From Corticibacter populi (lineage in GTDB: Bacteria > Pseudomonadota > Gammaproteobacteria > Burkholderiales > Burkholderiaceae_C): a stretch of 64,000 nucleotides of DNA. This document shows, piece after piece, positions 40,168-48,978 of this stretch. The stretch is from assembly GCF_004217315.1 (NCBI RefSeq), contig NZ_SGWR01000004.1:144718-208717 (forward strand). Direction: 5' to 3'. The translations under genes and the position numbers were made by a program. The notes under the pieces were generated by a model. The model did not search any database. It was not told the origin of the DNA and saw nothing but the letters and a program-made list of their open reading frames with translations. Position 1 is the stretch's first letter. Every line of letters starts with the position of its first letter.

Positions 40168-41400
40168 CTATGTTCTTTCATTTGGCGGCCGTCGTGGCCG
40201 CAGCCACTGGCCGGCCCGCGCGTTCGCCTGCGGCGGCACGACCCATTCGCCTTCCTGCAGGCCGGCGGTGATTTCCACCGCGCCGATGCCCTGCAGCCCG
40301 GTCTGCACCGGCACCCGCACGGCGCGGCCGCCACGCAGCGCCAGCACCCAGGGCGCGGCGCTGCCGGCATCGTGCAGCAGTTCGGCCGGCAGCACCAGCG
40401 CGTCCTCGCGCCGGCCGATGATGATCTCCACCGAGGCGGTCATGTCCGGCCGCAGGAAAGCGGGCGGCGTTGGCACGCGCAGGCGCAGCTCGACGGTGCC
40501 GCGCTGCGCATCGACGGCCGGCGAGATGTGATAGAGCTCCGCGTCGAAGGGCTGCTGGGCAAAGGCATCGGTGATGGCGCGCGCGGGCATGCCCTCGTGC
40601 AGCAGGCGCAGGTTCTTCTCGTCGAGCGTGGCGTAGATGCGGGTCTCGCCCAGCGCGGCCAGACTCAGCAGCGCAGTGCCGGCCTGCGCGACGTCGCCGG
40701 GTTCGGCCTCGCGGGTGAGCACCAATGCATCGACGGGCGCTGTCAGCGTCAGCAGCGCGCGCTCGGCACGGGCCTGCTCCAGCGCCGCCTCGGCCTGGCG
40801 TCGTTGCGCCAGCGCCAGTGCATGGCGTGCGCCGCCGGGCTGGGTGGCCTCCCACTGCGTGCGGGTGCTGGCCAGCTGGGCCTGGGCATTGCGCAGCGTG
40901 CGCTCGGCGGCATCCAGGCTCGATGGCGCGTAGAAGCGCTGCGCAACCAGCTCGCGGGTGCGCTGGTGTTCGCGCTCGGCCAGCTGCAGGTCGGCCTCGG
41001 CCTGCCGCAGTGCCTGCAGCGCCACCGGCTCGCTCAGCCGCAGCAGTTCATCGAGCTCCAGCCGGGCCTGCTCCAACCGCGTCTGCGCCAGTGCCAGCGC
41101 GGCCTCGGCATCGGTGGCGCGCAGCTGCACCACCGGCTCGCCGGCGCGCACACGGTCGCCCTCGCGCACCGGGATGGCATCGACGATGGCCACCACCTGG
41201 CTGCCGATGGCCATGCGCGCCGGCGTGGTGATGCGACCGGTGGCCACCACGCTTTGCACCAGCGGCTGGCGCTGCACCTGCACGGCTTCGACGCTGCGGC
41301 CGTTCCATTGCCAGAATGCCGCCAGCGCGGCCAGCAGCAATATGGCAGCGAGCCAGAGCCAGCGGGTTTGGGTGATGGGAATGGGCATGGACCGTGTCAA
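40168..41400 (-). CDS. HlyD/RND-type periplasmic adaptor (DevB-like)
   Basis: A 410-residue adaptor with a single N-terminal transmembrane helix (about 12-30), a lipoyl half-domain (VVATGRITTPARM..., REGDRVRAGEPVVQLRATDAEAA), a long alpha-hairpin rich in leucine, alanine and arginine (about 90-215) and the return half (LTAPVDALVLTREAEPGDVAQAG). The C-terminal beta-barrel holds TPPAFLRPDMTASVEIIIG. It couples an inner-membrane pump, here the FtsX permease downstream, to an outer-membrane partner. A second ATG at 41388 is equally possible as start. Confidence 0.92.
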   Translation of the reverse strand: MTRSMPIPITQTRWLWLAAILLLAALAAFWQWNGRSVEAVQVQRQPLVQSVVATGRITTPARMAIGSQVVAIVDAIPVREGDRVRAGEPVVQLRATDAEAALALAQTRLEQARLELDELLRLSEPVALQALRQAEADLQLAEREHQRTRELVAQRFYAPSSLDAAERTLRNAQAQLASTRTQWEATQPGGARHALALAQRRQAEAALEQARAERALLTLTAPVDALVLTREAEPGDVAQAGTALLSLAALGETRIYATLDEKNLRLLHEGMPARAITDAFAQQPFDAELYHISPAVDAQRGTVELRLRVPTPPAFLRPDMTASVEIIIGRREDALVLPAELLHDAGSAAPWVLALRGGRAVRVPVQTGLQGIGAVEITAGLQEGEWVVPPQANARAGQWLRPRRPPNERT

Positions 41401-41533
41401 AGCGGGACGGCCTTCGCAAGCTGGGCTGGACCGATGGTGCGTGCAGTCGCGATACCAGATGCAGGTGGTTCACCGGCCCGGCGAGCAGGGGCAAAGATCC
41501 ATTATAGGAGCCCATAGCAAAGCCGTTGGCTGC

Positions 41534-42274
41534 CTAGAACAGGCTGCCGCGCCAGACGACCCTACCGATGACGTCGGCGGTATCGCGATGCACTTCTATG
41601 GCCTTGAAGATCGGGTTGTCACTCATCAGCCGCAGGCGTCCGTCCAGTTCGTTCTGGATGCGTTTGATGAGTAGGGTGTTCTGGCTGCGCAGGGCGTAGA
41701 TGTCCCCATCGATGATGTTTCTCTCGGTGATGTTCACGAGCACTGTGTCGCCATGGAGGATGGTGGGGGCCATGCTGTTGCCCGCCATGTATAGCCCTGC
41801 GACGCTATCGGCGCTCATGCCGTGCTGGCCGAGCCAGAAACGGCAGAAACCCAGGCCCGCGACGTTCTTCGGCGACATGGGGATTGCGTTGTCACCCGCG
41901 TTGTCGGCGACTGGTTTGCGATCGGCATACAAAGGCAAGCGCGTAAGGCTGCGGATGCTCTCGTCCAGATCCAACTCCAGAGCCTGTGTCGGGGCTTCCG
42001 GCTGAGGGTCGCCCTGGCCCGTCATCAGCCATTCAAGGCTGACCTGGGCTGCTTGCGCCAGCGCGATCAGCACTTTTCTCGTGGGCTGCCCACCAGCCAG
42101 ATAACGCTGAAAACCACTCTGGGATACCCCCGCACTCTTTGCCAGCGAGTTGACGCTGCCCATCTTGTCGGCCAGCAAACGCAACCGGGCAATGAAATTC
42201 TCGTCCGCGTCATCGATTGTGTGCTCGGCGGTGAATGCTTGTGTGCCGGAATTCTTTATGGAAGTCACTCTCAT
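41534..42274 (-). CDS. CI/LexA-like S24 repressor with HTH
   Basis: A 246-residue phage-type repressor. The N-terminal helix-turn-helix (about 27-90) contains SVNSLAKSAGVSQSGFQRYLAGGQPTRKVLIALAQAAQV. The C-terminal S24 peptidase domain has the serine in GNSMAPTIL (Ser167) and the lysine in LLIKRIQ (Lys204), a normal spacing for autocleavage. AG dipeptides at 139-140 or 159-160 could be the cleavage site. No phage genes accompany it. It is divergent from the first TonB-dependent receptor of the island and may control it or respond to DNA damage. Confidence 0.9.
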   Translation of the reverse strand: MRVTSIKNSGTQAFTAEHTIDDADENFIARLRLLADKMGSVNSLAKSAGVSQSGFQRYLAGGQPTRKVLIALAQAAQVSLEWLMTGQGDPQPEAPTQALELDLDESIRSLTRLPLYADRKPVADNAGDNAIPMSPKNVAGLGFCRFWLGQHGMSADSVAGLYMAGNSMAPTILHGDTVLVNITERNIIDGDIYALRSQNTLLIKRIQNELDGRLRLMSDNPIFKAIEVHRDTADVIGRVVWRGSLF

Positions 42275-42275
42275 G

Positions 42276-42396
42276 CCTTATAAGGTTATAAAAAAACTGT
42301 ATAGGGATCATGTTTGCTTATCAAACGTGTTAAAGCATAATTTAATCTCTTTGTTAGAGCATGTTATACGTTATAGAGTTTATTTTATCTCTATAA
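42276..42396. promoter_or_regulatory. AT-rich intergenic region with two palindromes
   Basis: CCTTATAAGG (42276-42285) is a perfect 10-base palindrome one base before the repressor start codon. TTATAGAG and CTCTATAA (42371-42396) form an 8-base inverted repeat with a 10-base spacer. The 273-base gap is strikingly A+T-rich compared with everything around it. Both palindromes are candidate operators for the adjacent repressor. Confidence 0.55.
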
Positions 42397-42547
42397 GGTT
42401 TTTCTGCAAGTGGTTTTTTGTATGCACAGCCAGCGTCTCAGTCAGTTCGGGGTCGGATGGGTTGTTGAGTGGTCTGGCAACCCCCTTGAACGGCTCCGGG
42501 CCTGACGTGGCCCGGCTGTATCTCTTCTATTGATTTGGAGCAACACG

Positions 42548-44725
42548 ATGATCCCCATGTTACCGGGACAAGCGCCTAAAAAGCCGAACCTGCTGGTGCA
42601 GGTCCTATTGCTGACATTGCCGGCACTCGCATGGGCGCAGGCTGAAGGTGATGTGCCGGTCGATGAGGCCATTGAGCTGGAGGCGGTGAAGATCACGGCC
42701 GAGCGGCGTGAGACGGCGTTGCAGAAGACGCCGGTGTCGGTGGGCGTCATCGGCGGGCAGGCGCTGGAGAAAACGGGTTTTCAGCATTTGTTCGACATCG
42801 AGAAGAACGTGGCCGGGGTGTCCTTTTTCAAAGGGGCGTCAAACCAGCAGTCTTCCATCATCATCCGCGGGGTCGGCACCACCAATCAGGGCTATACCCA
42901 GGCGGTGGGCGTCTATGTGGACGACGTGCCGCTGGCGCGTTCGGTGGCGGCGGGGCAGTGGGATTTGCCGGACCTGGAGCGTATCGAGGTGCTGCGCGGT
43001 CCGCAGGGCACCCTGTACGGGCAGAACTCCACGGCTGGCGCGGTAAGAATCATTTCCCGTAACCCGACGGATGAAAAAGTCGGCTGGGTGTCCGCAGGGC
43101 TGGGCAATTATTCGTCCCGCGAGGCGCGGGGCTACTTTGCCGGACCGCTCAAGGAAGGCTTGCTGGCGGGCAGCGTGGCATTCTCGTACCGCAAGCGCGA
43201 CGGCTACGGCACCAACCTGTCCACGGGCGATGACATCTACGGCGCCGATGTGGCGCAGGGCCGCGCCAAGCTGCGCTTGACGCCGGGCGGCGGCTGGGAT
43301 GCGGTGCTGGCGATCGACGGGCTATTGGATAAATCCGACAACGGCACCAATGCCACGCCGCTCAATTACGGCAATACCGCGCCGCGCGACACCTGGGCCG
43401 TCCAGGACCTGACCCAGAGCAAGCTCAAGCGCGGCGGCGCCAATCTGCAGATCAGCAAGGCCATCAGCGACGATCTGCGCCTGCGCTCCATCACTTCGTA
43501 CCGCGCCTACAAGCACGACCCCGATTACATGGACATCGGCGGCCTGCCCAGGTACAGCAACACGTGGCATCAGACCGTCGAGCAGGACGTGTTCTTCCAG
43601 GAGTTCCAGTTGCAGGGGGACTGGGGCGACAGGCTGTCCTATACGGCGGGCGTGCTGTACCAGAGCGAGAACTGGCAGAACAACAACTGGAGTTACCGCG
43701 GCCTGGCCGATGGCGTGACCATCAACCGCCAGCTGGCCAAGACCGAGTACGACACCAGCGACGTCGCGCTGTATGGCCAGTTCGACTATCGCCTGACGGA
43801 CAAGTGGAGCCTGACCGCCGGGGCGCGTTACTGGCGCACGTCGCAGACCTATGACGGCAGCGCCTACAACCTGGATGAGAACCTTCAGGAAGTCAGCGAG
43901 CGATTCTCCGTCAGCGGCCTGAAGAAGACTTCCTCCGGCGTCACGCCGCGCCTGACGCTGGGTTATCAGTGGACGCCCGAAACCTACACCTACGCGAGCT
44001 ATACCAAGGGCGCCAAGTTCGGGGGGCACAACCGCAGCGCGTCAACCGCGCAGGTGGCATCAGTGGCCGCCAACCCTGAGAAGGTGACGGCCTATGAACT
44101 GGGCGTGAAGAATTCCGCCTTCAACAACCGGCTGCAGGTCAATGCCGCCATCTTCTACAACGACTACAAGGATTATCTGGCGTCCGTCTCGAATCCAACG
44201 ATCAATGGGGTGCTTTACAACGGCTCGGTGCTGACCAACGCGGCCAAGGCCGAAACCTATGGCGCCGACATCGAACTGCGCGCCAGATTGACGCGCAGGC
44301 TCGACTGGAATGTCGCGCTGTCATACGTACATACGGAATTCAAGGATTTCGGCTATGGCGGGGAAAGCTATGTCGGCAATCACCTGACCTATGCGCCCGA
44401 ATACTCGGTCGTGACGGGGCTGAGCTATGTACAGCCACTCGCCAACGGCGATGAATTGAGCATTTACGGCTCTGTGCAGCACACGGCCAAGCAGTATTCG
44501 GACGAGGGCAATACCGAACGCGGCACCATTCCCCGCCGCACCAATGTGGACATCGGCGCGGATTACCGCTTCGCCGGTGGCCACTGGACGGCTGGCGTGA
44601 AGGTGCGCAACCTGCTGGACAAGGACCAGATTCTGCTCAAGAGCTACATCCCCGTGTACGGCATCGAATCGTCTGCCTACGACGCGCCGCGCACCATCGT
44701 CGCGACGCTGCGGTACGACTTCTGA
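42548..44725 (+). CDS. TonB-dependent outer-membrane receptor 1
   Basis: A 725-residue TonB-dependent receptor. A signal peptide ends near ALAWAQ. The TonB-box-like region is in EAIELEAVKITAERRE, and the plug domain contains QKTPVSVGVIGGQ, IIIRGVGTTNQ and LERIEVLRGPQGTLYGQNSTAGAVRII. The C-terminal barrel ends APRTIVATLRYDF with the terminal phenylalanine expected for outer-membrane insertion. The start MIPMLPG follows TTTGGAG; a longer in-frame start lies 18 bases upstream. It is followed by a paralogue of exactly the same length. It should import a bulky or scarce ligand with energy from the local TonB/ExbBD; ligand unknown. Confidence 0.95.
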   Translation: MIPMLPGQAPKKPNLLVQVLLLTLPALAWAQAEGDVPVDEAIELEAVKITAERRETALQKTPVSVGVIGGQALEKTGFQHLFDIEKNVAGVSFFKGASNQQSSIIIRGVGTTNQGYTQAVGVYVDDVPLARSVAAGQWDLPDLERIEVLRGPQGTLYGQNSTAGAVRIISRNPTDEKVGWVSAGLGNYSSREARGYFAGPLKEGLLAGSVAFSYRKRDGYGTNLSTGDDIYGADVAQGRAKLRLTPGGGWDAVLAIDGLLDKSDNGTNATPLNYGNTAPRDTWAVQDLTQSKLKRGGANLQISKAISDDLRLRSITSYRAYKHDPDYMDIGGLPRYSNTWHQTVEQDVFFQEFQLQGDWGDRLSYTAGVLYQSENWQNNNWSYRGLADGVTINRQLAKTEYDTSDVALYGQFDYRLTDKWSLTAGARYWRTSQTYDGSAYNLDENLQEVSERFSVSGLKKTSSGVTPRLTLGYQWTPETYTYASYTKGAKFGGHNRSASTAQVASVAANPEKVTAYELGVKNSAFNNRLQVNAAIFYNDYKDYLASVSNPTINGVLYNGSVLTNAAKAETYGADIELRARLTRRLDWNVALSYVHTEFKDFGYGGESYVGNHLTYAPEYSVVTGLSYVQPLANGDELSIYGSVQHTAKQYSDEGNTERGTIPRRTNVDIGADYRFAGGHWTAGVKVRNLLDKDQILLKSYIPVYGIESSAYDAPRTIVATLRYDF

Positions 44726-44843
44726 AGTCGCAGAAGCCGCGCACACCCGTCCATTGAAAGCCTGGATAGGGGGCCGTGCGAAGCCCCTTGTTGCCAGCGC
44801 CTGACATTTGAATATTTCTTTTTACCTTTGTCCGGGAAACCAA

Positions 44844-47021
44844 ATGAACCAATATTTCCAAGGCCGGCAGCCCTTGCGGCTAAACCTGTTCGCGCAGGCG
44901 ATGTTGCTGGCATTTCCTGCGATTGCGCTGGCGCAGGCGCAGGCCGACAACGATGAGGCGCTGGAGCTGGAGGCGGTGAAGATCACGGCTGAGCGGCGCG
45001 AGACGGTGGTGCAGAAGACGCCGCTGACGATTGGCGTCATCGGTGCGGACGAGCTGGACAAGACCCAGTTCCAGCACCTGTTCGACATCGAAAAGAGCGT
45101 CGCGGGCGTGACTTTCTACAAGGGCGCAGCGAACCAGCAGTCGAACATCATCATCCGCGGCGTCGGCACGACGAACATGGGCTACACGTCGGCAGTCAGC
45201 GTGTATGTGGATGATGTGCCGCTGATCCGTGGCGGCGCTGCTGGTCAGTGGGATCTGCCGGACATCGAACGCATCGAGGTATTGAAGGGACCGCAAGGAA
45301 CGCTTTATGGACAGAACGCGTCTGCCGGCGCGGTGCGCATCATTTCCCGGGATCCCAATGACGAGAAGATTGGCTGGATTTCCGCCGGGTTGGGGAATTA
45401 CTCGGCGTTTGAGACACGGGGCTACTTCTCTGGCCCGCTAAAAGAAGGTGTGCTTGCAGGCAGTTTGGCGTTTTCGCACAAGCAGCACGATGGCTATGGC
45501 AAGAACCTGACGACGGGCGAAGACATCTACACGCAGGATGCGACACTGGGGCGTGCCAAGTTGCGCTTGACGCCAGGTGGTGGATGGGATGCTGTGCTGG
45601 CCGCGGATGCATTGTTGGATGAGTCCGACAACGGCACCAAGAGTCCGCAAAACTATGGCAACAGCAGCAATGTACGCGACAGCTATTCCTTAAAGGACCT
45701 GAACGGCAAGCTCAGGCGGGGAGGTTTGAATCTGCGGGTGAGCAAGGAGTTGAACGGGGGAGCGATCGTACGCTCCACGACGGGCTGGCGCTACTGGAAT
45801 CACGATCCTAGTCCGATGGAGCATGGTGGTCTGCCGCGCATCAGCCAAGATAACGAAAACATCTGGCATCAGCGGATTTTCTACCAGGACGTGCAACTGG
45901 TCGGGGACTGGGGTGAGCGGCTTTCCTACACGGCGGGCCTGAACTTCACCAGGGAATATTTCGAGAATGACGTCTTCAGCCAGACCAGCGCCGATGGCGT
46001 CAACATCAACCGCGCCAGGCGCGTGACGATTTTCGACACCGATGACATCGCCGCCTATGGCCAGTTCGACTATCGCCTCACTGACCGGCTGACGCTGACC
46101 GCGGGTGCGCGCTATTGGCGTAGCGAACAGGAGTACGACGGCGCGTCCTATACGCTGGATGCCGACCGGCAGGTGGTTGCCCAGTCGGTGGGCGTGAGCG
46201 GCCTGAAAAAACGCTCCAGCGGCGTGACGCCCCGGCTCACGCTGGGCTACCAGTGGACACCCGATGTGTATGCCTATGGCAGCTATACCGAGGGGGCCAA
46301 GTTCGGTGGCTACAACCGCAGCGCGTCCACGCAGCAGGTGGCCGTGGTGGCCGCCGACCCGGAAAAGGTCAACGCCTATGAGCTGGGCATCAAGACCAGC
46401 AGCTTCGACCGCCGCTTGCAGGTCAACGGCACCCTGTTCTACAACGAGTACAAGGATTACCTGTCCACCATCGGCAATCCCGTACTCAATGGCGTGCAGT
46501 ACCAGGGTTCGGTACTCACCAATGCGGGCAAGGCGGTGACTTATGGCGCCGAGCTGGAAGTGCGCGCCCGCCTCACGCGCGCGCTCAACTGGAATTTCAA
46601 CCTGGCCTATCTGGAGTCTGAGTTCAAGGACTTCCTGAACCCTTCCGGCAGCGCCGCTGGCGACTACACCGGCAACAAGCTGCCGTTTGCGCCCAAGTAC
46701 ACGCTGTCCACGGGGCTGAGCTACACGCTGCCGTTCGCCAATGGCGGCGAGCTCGATCTGTTCGGGTCGGTCCAGTACATCTCAGAGCAGGAAATCGACG
46801 CGGCCAACACCAATGGCCAGGAAGTGCCCAGCCGCACGAATGTGGATATCGGCGCGAACTACCGCCTGCCTGGCGGCAAGTGGACGGCGACCCTGCGTGT
46901 GCGCAACTTGTTCGACCGCGACCAGATTCTGCTCAAAACCTACACGCCGCTGTACGGCATCGAGTCGGCCGCCTATGACATTCCGCGCACCTTCATCGTC
47001 GGCCTGCGCTACGACTTCTGA
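44844..47021 (+). CDS. TonB-dependent outer-membrane receptor 2
   Basis: A 725-residue paralogue of receptor 1 with the same layout: signal peptide ending IALAQAQ, TonB-box-like ELEAVKITAERRE, plug IIIRGVGTTNMGYTSAVSVYVDDVPL and LYGQNASAGAVRIIS, and a terminal phenylalanine in GLRYDF. The surface loops differ more than the plug, suggesting related but different ligands. I start at MNQYFQGRQ; 36 bases upstream is another in-frame ATG and neither has a strong ribosome-binding site. It lies 118 bases after receptor 1, consistent with local duplication. Confidence 0.95.
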   Translation: MNQYFQGRQPLRLNLFAQAMLLAFPAIALAQAQADNDEALELEAVKITAERRETVVQKTPLTIGVIGADELDKTQFQHLFDIEKSVAGVTFYKGAANQQSNIIIRGVGTTNMGYTSAVSVYVDDVPLIRGGAAGQWDLPDIERIEVLKGPQGTLYGQNASAGAVRIISRDPNDEKIGWISAGLGNYSAFETRGYFSGPLKEGVLAGSLAFSHKQHDGYGKNLTTGEDIYTQDATLGRAKLRLTPGGGWDAVLAADALLDESDNGTKSPQNYGNSSNVRDSYSLKDLNGKLRRGGLNLRVSKELNGGAIVRSTTGWRYWNHDPSPMEHGGLPRISQDNENIWHQRIFYQDVQLVGDWGERLSYTAGLNFTREYFENDVFSQTSADGVNINRARRVTIFDTDDIAAYGQFDYRLTDRLTLTAGARYWRSEQEYDGASYTLDADRQVVAQSVGVSGLKKRSSGVTPRLTLGYQWTPDVYAYGSYTEGAKFGGYNRSASTQQVAVVAADPEKVNAYELGIKTSSFDRRLQVNGTLFYNEYKDYLSTIGNPVLNGVQYQGSVLTNAGKAVTYGAELEVRARLTRALNWNFNLAYLESEFKDFLNPSGSAAGDYTGNKLPFAPKYTLSTGLSYTLPFANGGELDLFGSVQYISEQEIDAANTNGQEVPSRTNVDIGANYRLPGGKWTATLRVRNLFDRDQILLKTYTPLYGIESAAYDIPRTFIVGLRYDF

Positions 47022-47047
47022 TGCCGCGCCATACAAGGAGCACACCT

Positions 47048-48016
47048 ATGAGAAAGTTCATTTATGGCCTGTGGCTGGCGTTTCTGTCGGTCTCGTGGGC
47101 GCACGCATCGGCATCGATCGATTTCGTGGTCGAGAACGTCGGCTTCTTCAAGCCGGAATCCGTCGTGCACGACCCGAAGAACGACGTCTACCTGGTATCG
47201 AACATCAACGGCTCCGAGCCTGACCCGGCAGGCAAGGGCTTCATATCCCGCATTTCCCCGGAAGACGGCAAGGTGCTGGAGCTGAAATGGATCAGGGATG
47301 TTCAGCATCCTTCGGGCTTGGCTGTTGCCGGCGACGTGCTCTACGTATCGGACCGCCGCGAAGATGGCCGCCGGGTGGTGCGCCTGTTCAATGTGGATAC
47401 CGGCCAGGCACTGGGTGTTGCGGTCCATCCGCCTGGCATCGGCTCGAATAGTCTGGCAGTTCTGCCCAATGGTGAACTGTTGGGCACGAACAGCGCCTGG
47501 AAGTGGGCGCTGCTGGGCAGCGAGGAAGAGCTGCGCAACAGGGGCGTGGCGGGTACCTGGCGGCAATGGGATGGCCATTTGTGGTTGCCAACGGGGGGGG
47601 ATGCGGTCTACCGCATTGGCAAGGATTTGGCGGTGACTCCCTTCATCGCCAGCCCCGACCTGCGCCATCCGAATGGCATCACGACGCTGCCAAACGGCAA
47701 CGCGCTGGTGGTCAGCAGCACGGGCGGCATCTTCTATGAGCTCACGCCCGATGGCCGGCAGACCAATGTGCGCACCTTGCCGCATCTGGGCTTTTTCGAT
47801 GGCATTGGCGTAGCGCCCGACGGTGCCGTGTTGGTCTCGCACGACAAGGGCGTTTACCGGATCGAAGAGGACGGCCGCGCCATTCCCGTGTTCGACCTCA
47901 ACACGCACGTGGCCGATTTCAGCTTCGACCGCAAGCGCAATCGCATTCTGTTGCCGCTGATCTACGCCCATAAGTTGGTCGTGGCGCCAATCCCGTCGCA
48001 AGGAGGGGCGCAATGA
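47048..48016 (+). CDS. SMP-30/gluconolactonase-like protein 1
   Basis: A 322-residue protein with a signal peptide (about 1-20, ending AHASAS) and a six-bladed beta-propeller of the SMP-30/gluconolactonase/strictosidine-synthase-like type, which in known members hydrolyse lactones with a bound metal. Repeated propeller segments are ESVVHDPKNDVYLVSNINGS, SGLAVAGDVLYVSDRRED and NGITTLPNGNALVVSS. An AAGGAG site precedes the ATG. It overlaps the next, paralogous gene by 4 bases (ATGA). Probably periplasmic; substrate unknown, perhaps a lactone produced after import. Confidence 0.9.
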   Translation: MRKFIYGLWLAFLSVSWAHASASIDFVVENVGFFKPESVVHDPKNDVYLVSNINGSEPDPAGKGFISRISPEDGKVLELKWIRDVQHPSGLAVAGDVLYVSDRREDGRRVVRLFNVDTGQALGVAVHPPGIGSNSLAVLPNGELLGTNSAWKWALLGSEEELRNRGVAGTWRQWDGHLWLPTGGDAVYRIGKDLAVTPFIASPDLRHPNGITTLPNGNALVVSSTGGIFYELTPDGRQTNVRTLPHLGFFDGIGVAPDGAVLVSHDKGVYRIEEDGRAIPVFDLNTHVADFSFDRKRNRILLPLIYAHKLVVAPIPSQGGAQ

Positions 48017-48978
48017 AGGGCAAGAAGCTATTTGCATGGTTGCTGGCTGCGCTTCCTTTGCTGGCAACGGCCGACCAGCGCATCGTGCTCGAAGACGTGG
48101 GTTTTGCCTTCCCCGAGTCCGTCATCCACGATGCGCAGCGCGATGTGTATCTGGTCTCCAACGTCAATGGCCGCGCCATCGACGTCGATGACAACGGTTT
48201 CATTTCGAGAATCTCGCCGGAAGGCAGAGTCATCGACCTGAAATGGATCGACGGCCAGCGGGATGGCATCACGCTGCATGCGCCCAAGGGGCTGGCGATT
48301 GTCGGGAACGTCCTGTACGTCGCCGACCACGGGGATGCCGAGGGCAATGTGGTGCGCCTGTTCGACCTGGACAGCGGCGCACCGGTCGGTGAAGTGAAGA
48401 TTCCCAGATCGTATTTCCTCAACAGCCTGGCGGCCCTGCCGTCCGGCGACGTGCTGGTGACCGACAGCGCCTGGCAGTTGACCCTGACGACGGACGATGC
48501 GACGCAGCCACTGGCACCCGGCGCGCGCAGGCACCATGACCAATCGACCTGGAGCCCCACCGGCCAGGATGCGATCTACCGCATCGGGCCGGACCGCAAG
48601 GTCAGCGTGTTCGCGCGCTCGCCCGAACTGGCGCAGCCCAATGGCATCCGCCTGCTGGAGTCGGGCAATTTGCTGGTGGGATCGAGCTCGGCCAGCCATG
48701 TCTATGAGCTGGACCCGTCCGGCAAGAAAATCAGCGTGCGCTACTTCCCGGCGCGCGGCTTCGATGGCGTGGGCAAGACGCCGGACGGGCGGATTCTGGC
48801 GTCCGGCGGTGGCAAGCTCAACGTGCTCTGGCCGGGCGGCAAGGTGGATACCCATCCGGGCATCGACAGCCATGTGACCGACCTCAACTTCGACCTGACG
48901 CGCGGCCGCCTGCTGCTTCCGCAGGGGCCTGCCAATGCGCTGGTGATCGAACCCTTGCCCGCGAAGGCCGACCAATGA
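48013..48978 (+). CDS. SMP-30/gluconolactonase-like protein 2
   Basis: A 321-residue paralogue of the previous gene: signal peptide ending LLATAD, then PESVIHDAQRDVYLVSNVNGRA and LAIVGNVLYVADHGDA, matching its propeller pattern. The two share blade order throughout, so they arose by duplication. It overlaps the previous gene by 4 bases and the next by 4 bases, a strong sign of co-translation. It is periplasmic by its signal peptide. The metal-binding residues cannot be assigned with confidence. Confidence 0.9.
   Translation: MKGKKLFAWLLAALPLLATADQRIVLEDVGFAFPESVIHDAQRDVYLVSNVNGRAIDVDDNGFISRISPEGRVIDLKWIDGQRDGITLHAPKGLAIVGNVLYVADHGDAEGNVVRLFDLDSGAPVGEVKIPRSYFLNSLAALPSGDVLVTDSAWQLTLTTDDATQPLAPGARRHHDQSTWSPTGQDAIYRIGPDRKVSVFARSPELAQPNGIRLLESGNLLVGSSSASHVYELDPSGKKISVRYFPARGFDGVGKTPDGRILASGGGKLNVLWPGGKVDTHPGIDSHVTDLNFDLTRGRLLLPQGPANALVIEPLPAKADQ

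Noticed and set aside
38542-41517. Plus-strand ORF of 991 codons over the FtsX/HlyD region
   Set aside because: It is antisense to the conserved permease and adaptor, and His/Gln/Arg-rich without domains.
41534-42274. Prophage remnant around the CI-like repressor
   Set aside because: No integrase, terminase, structural gene, attachment-site repeat or tRNA is nearby, so only a lone repressor can be claimed.
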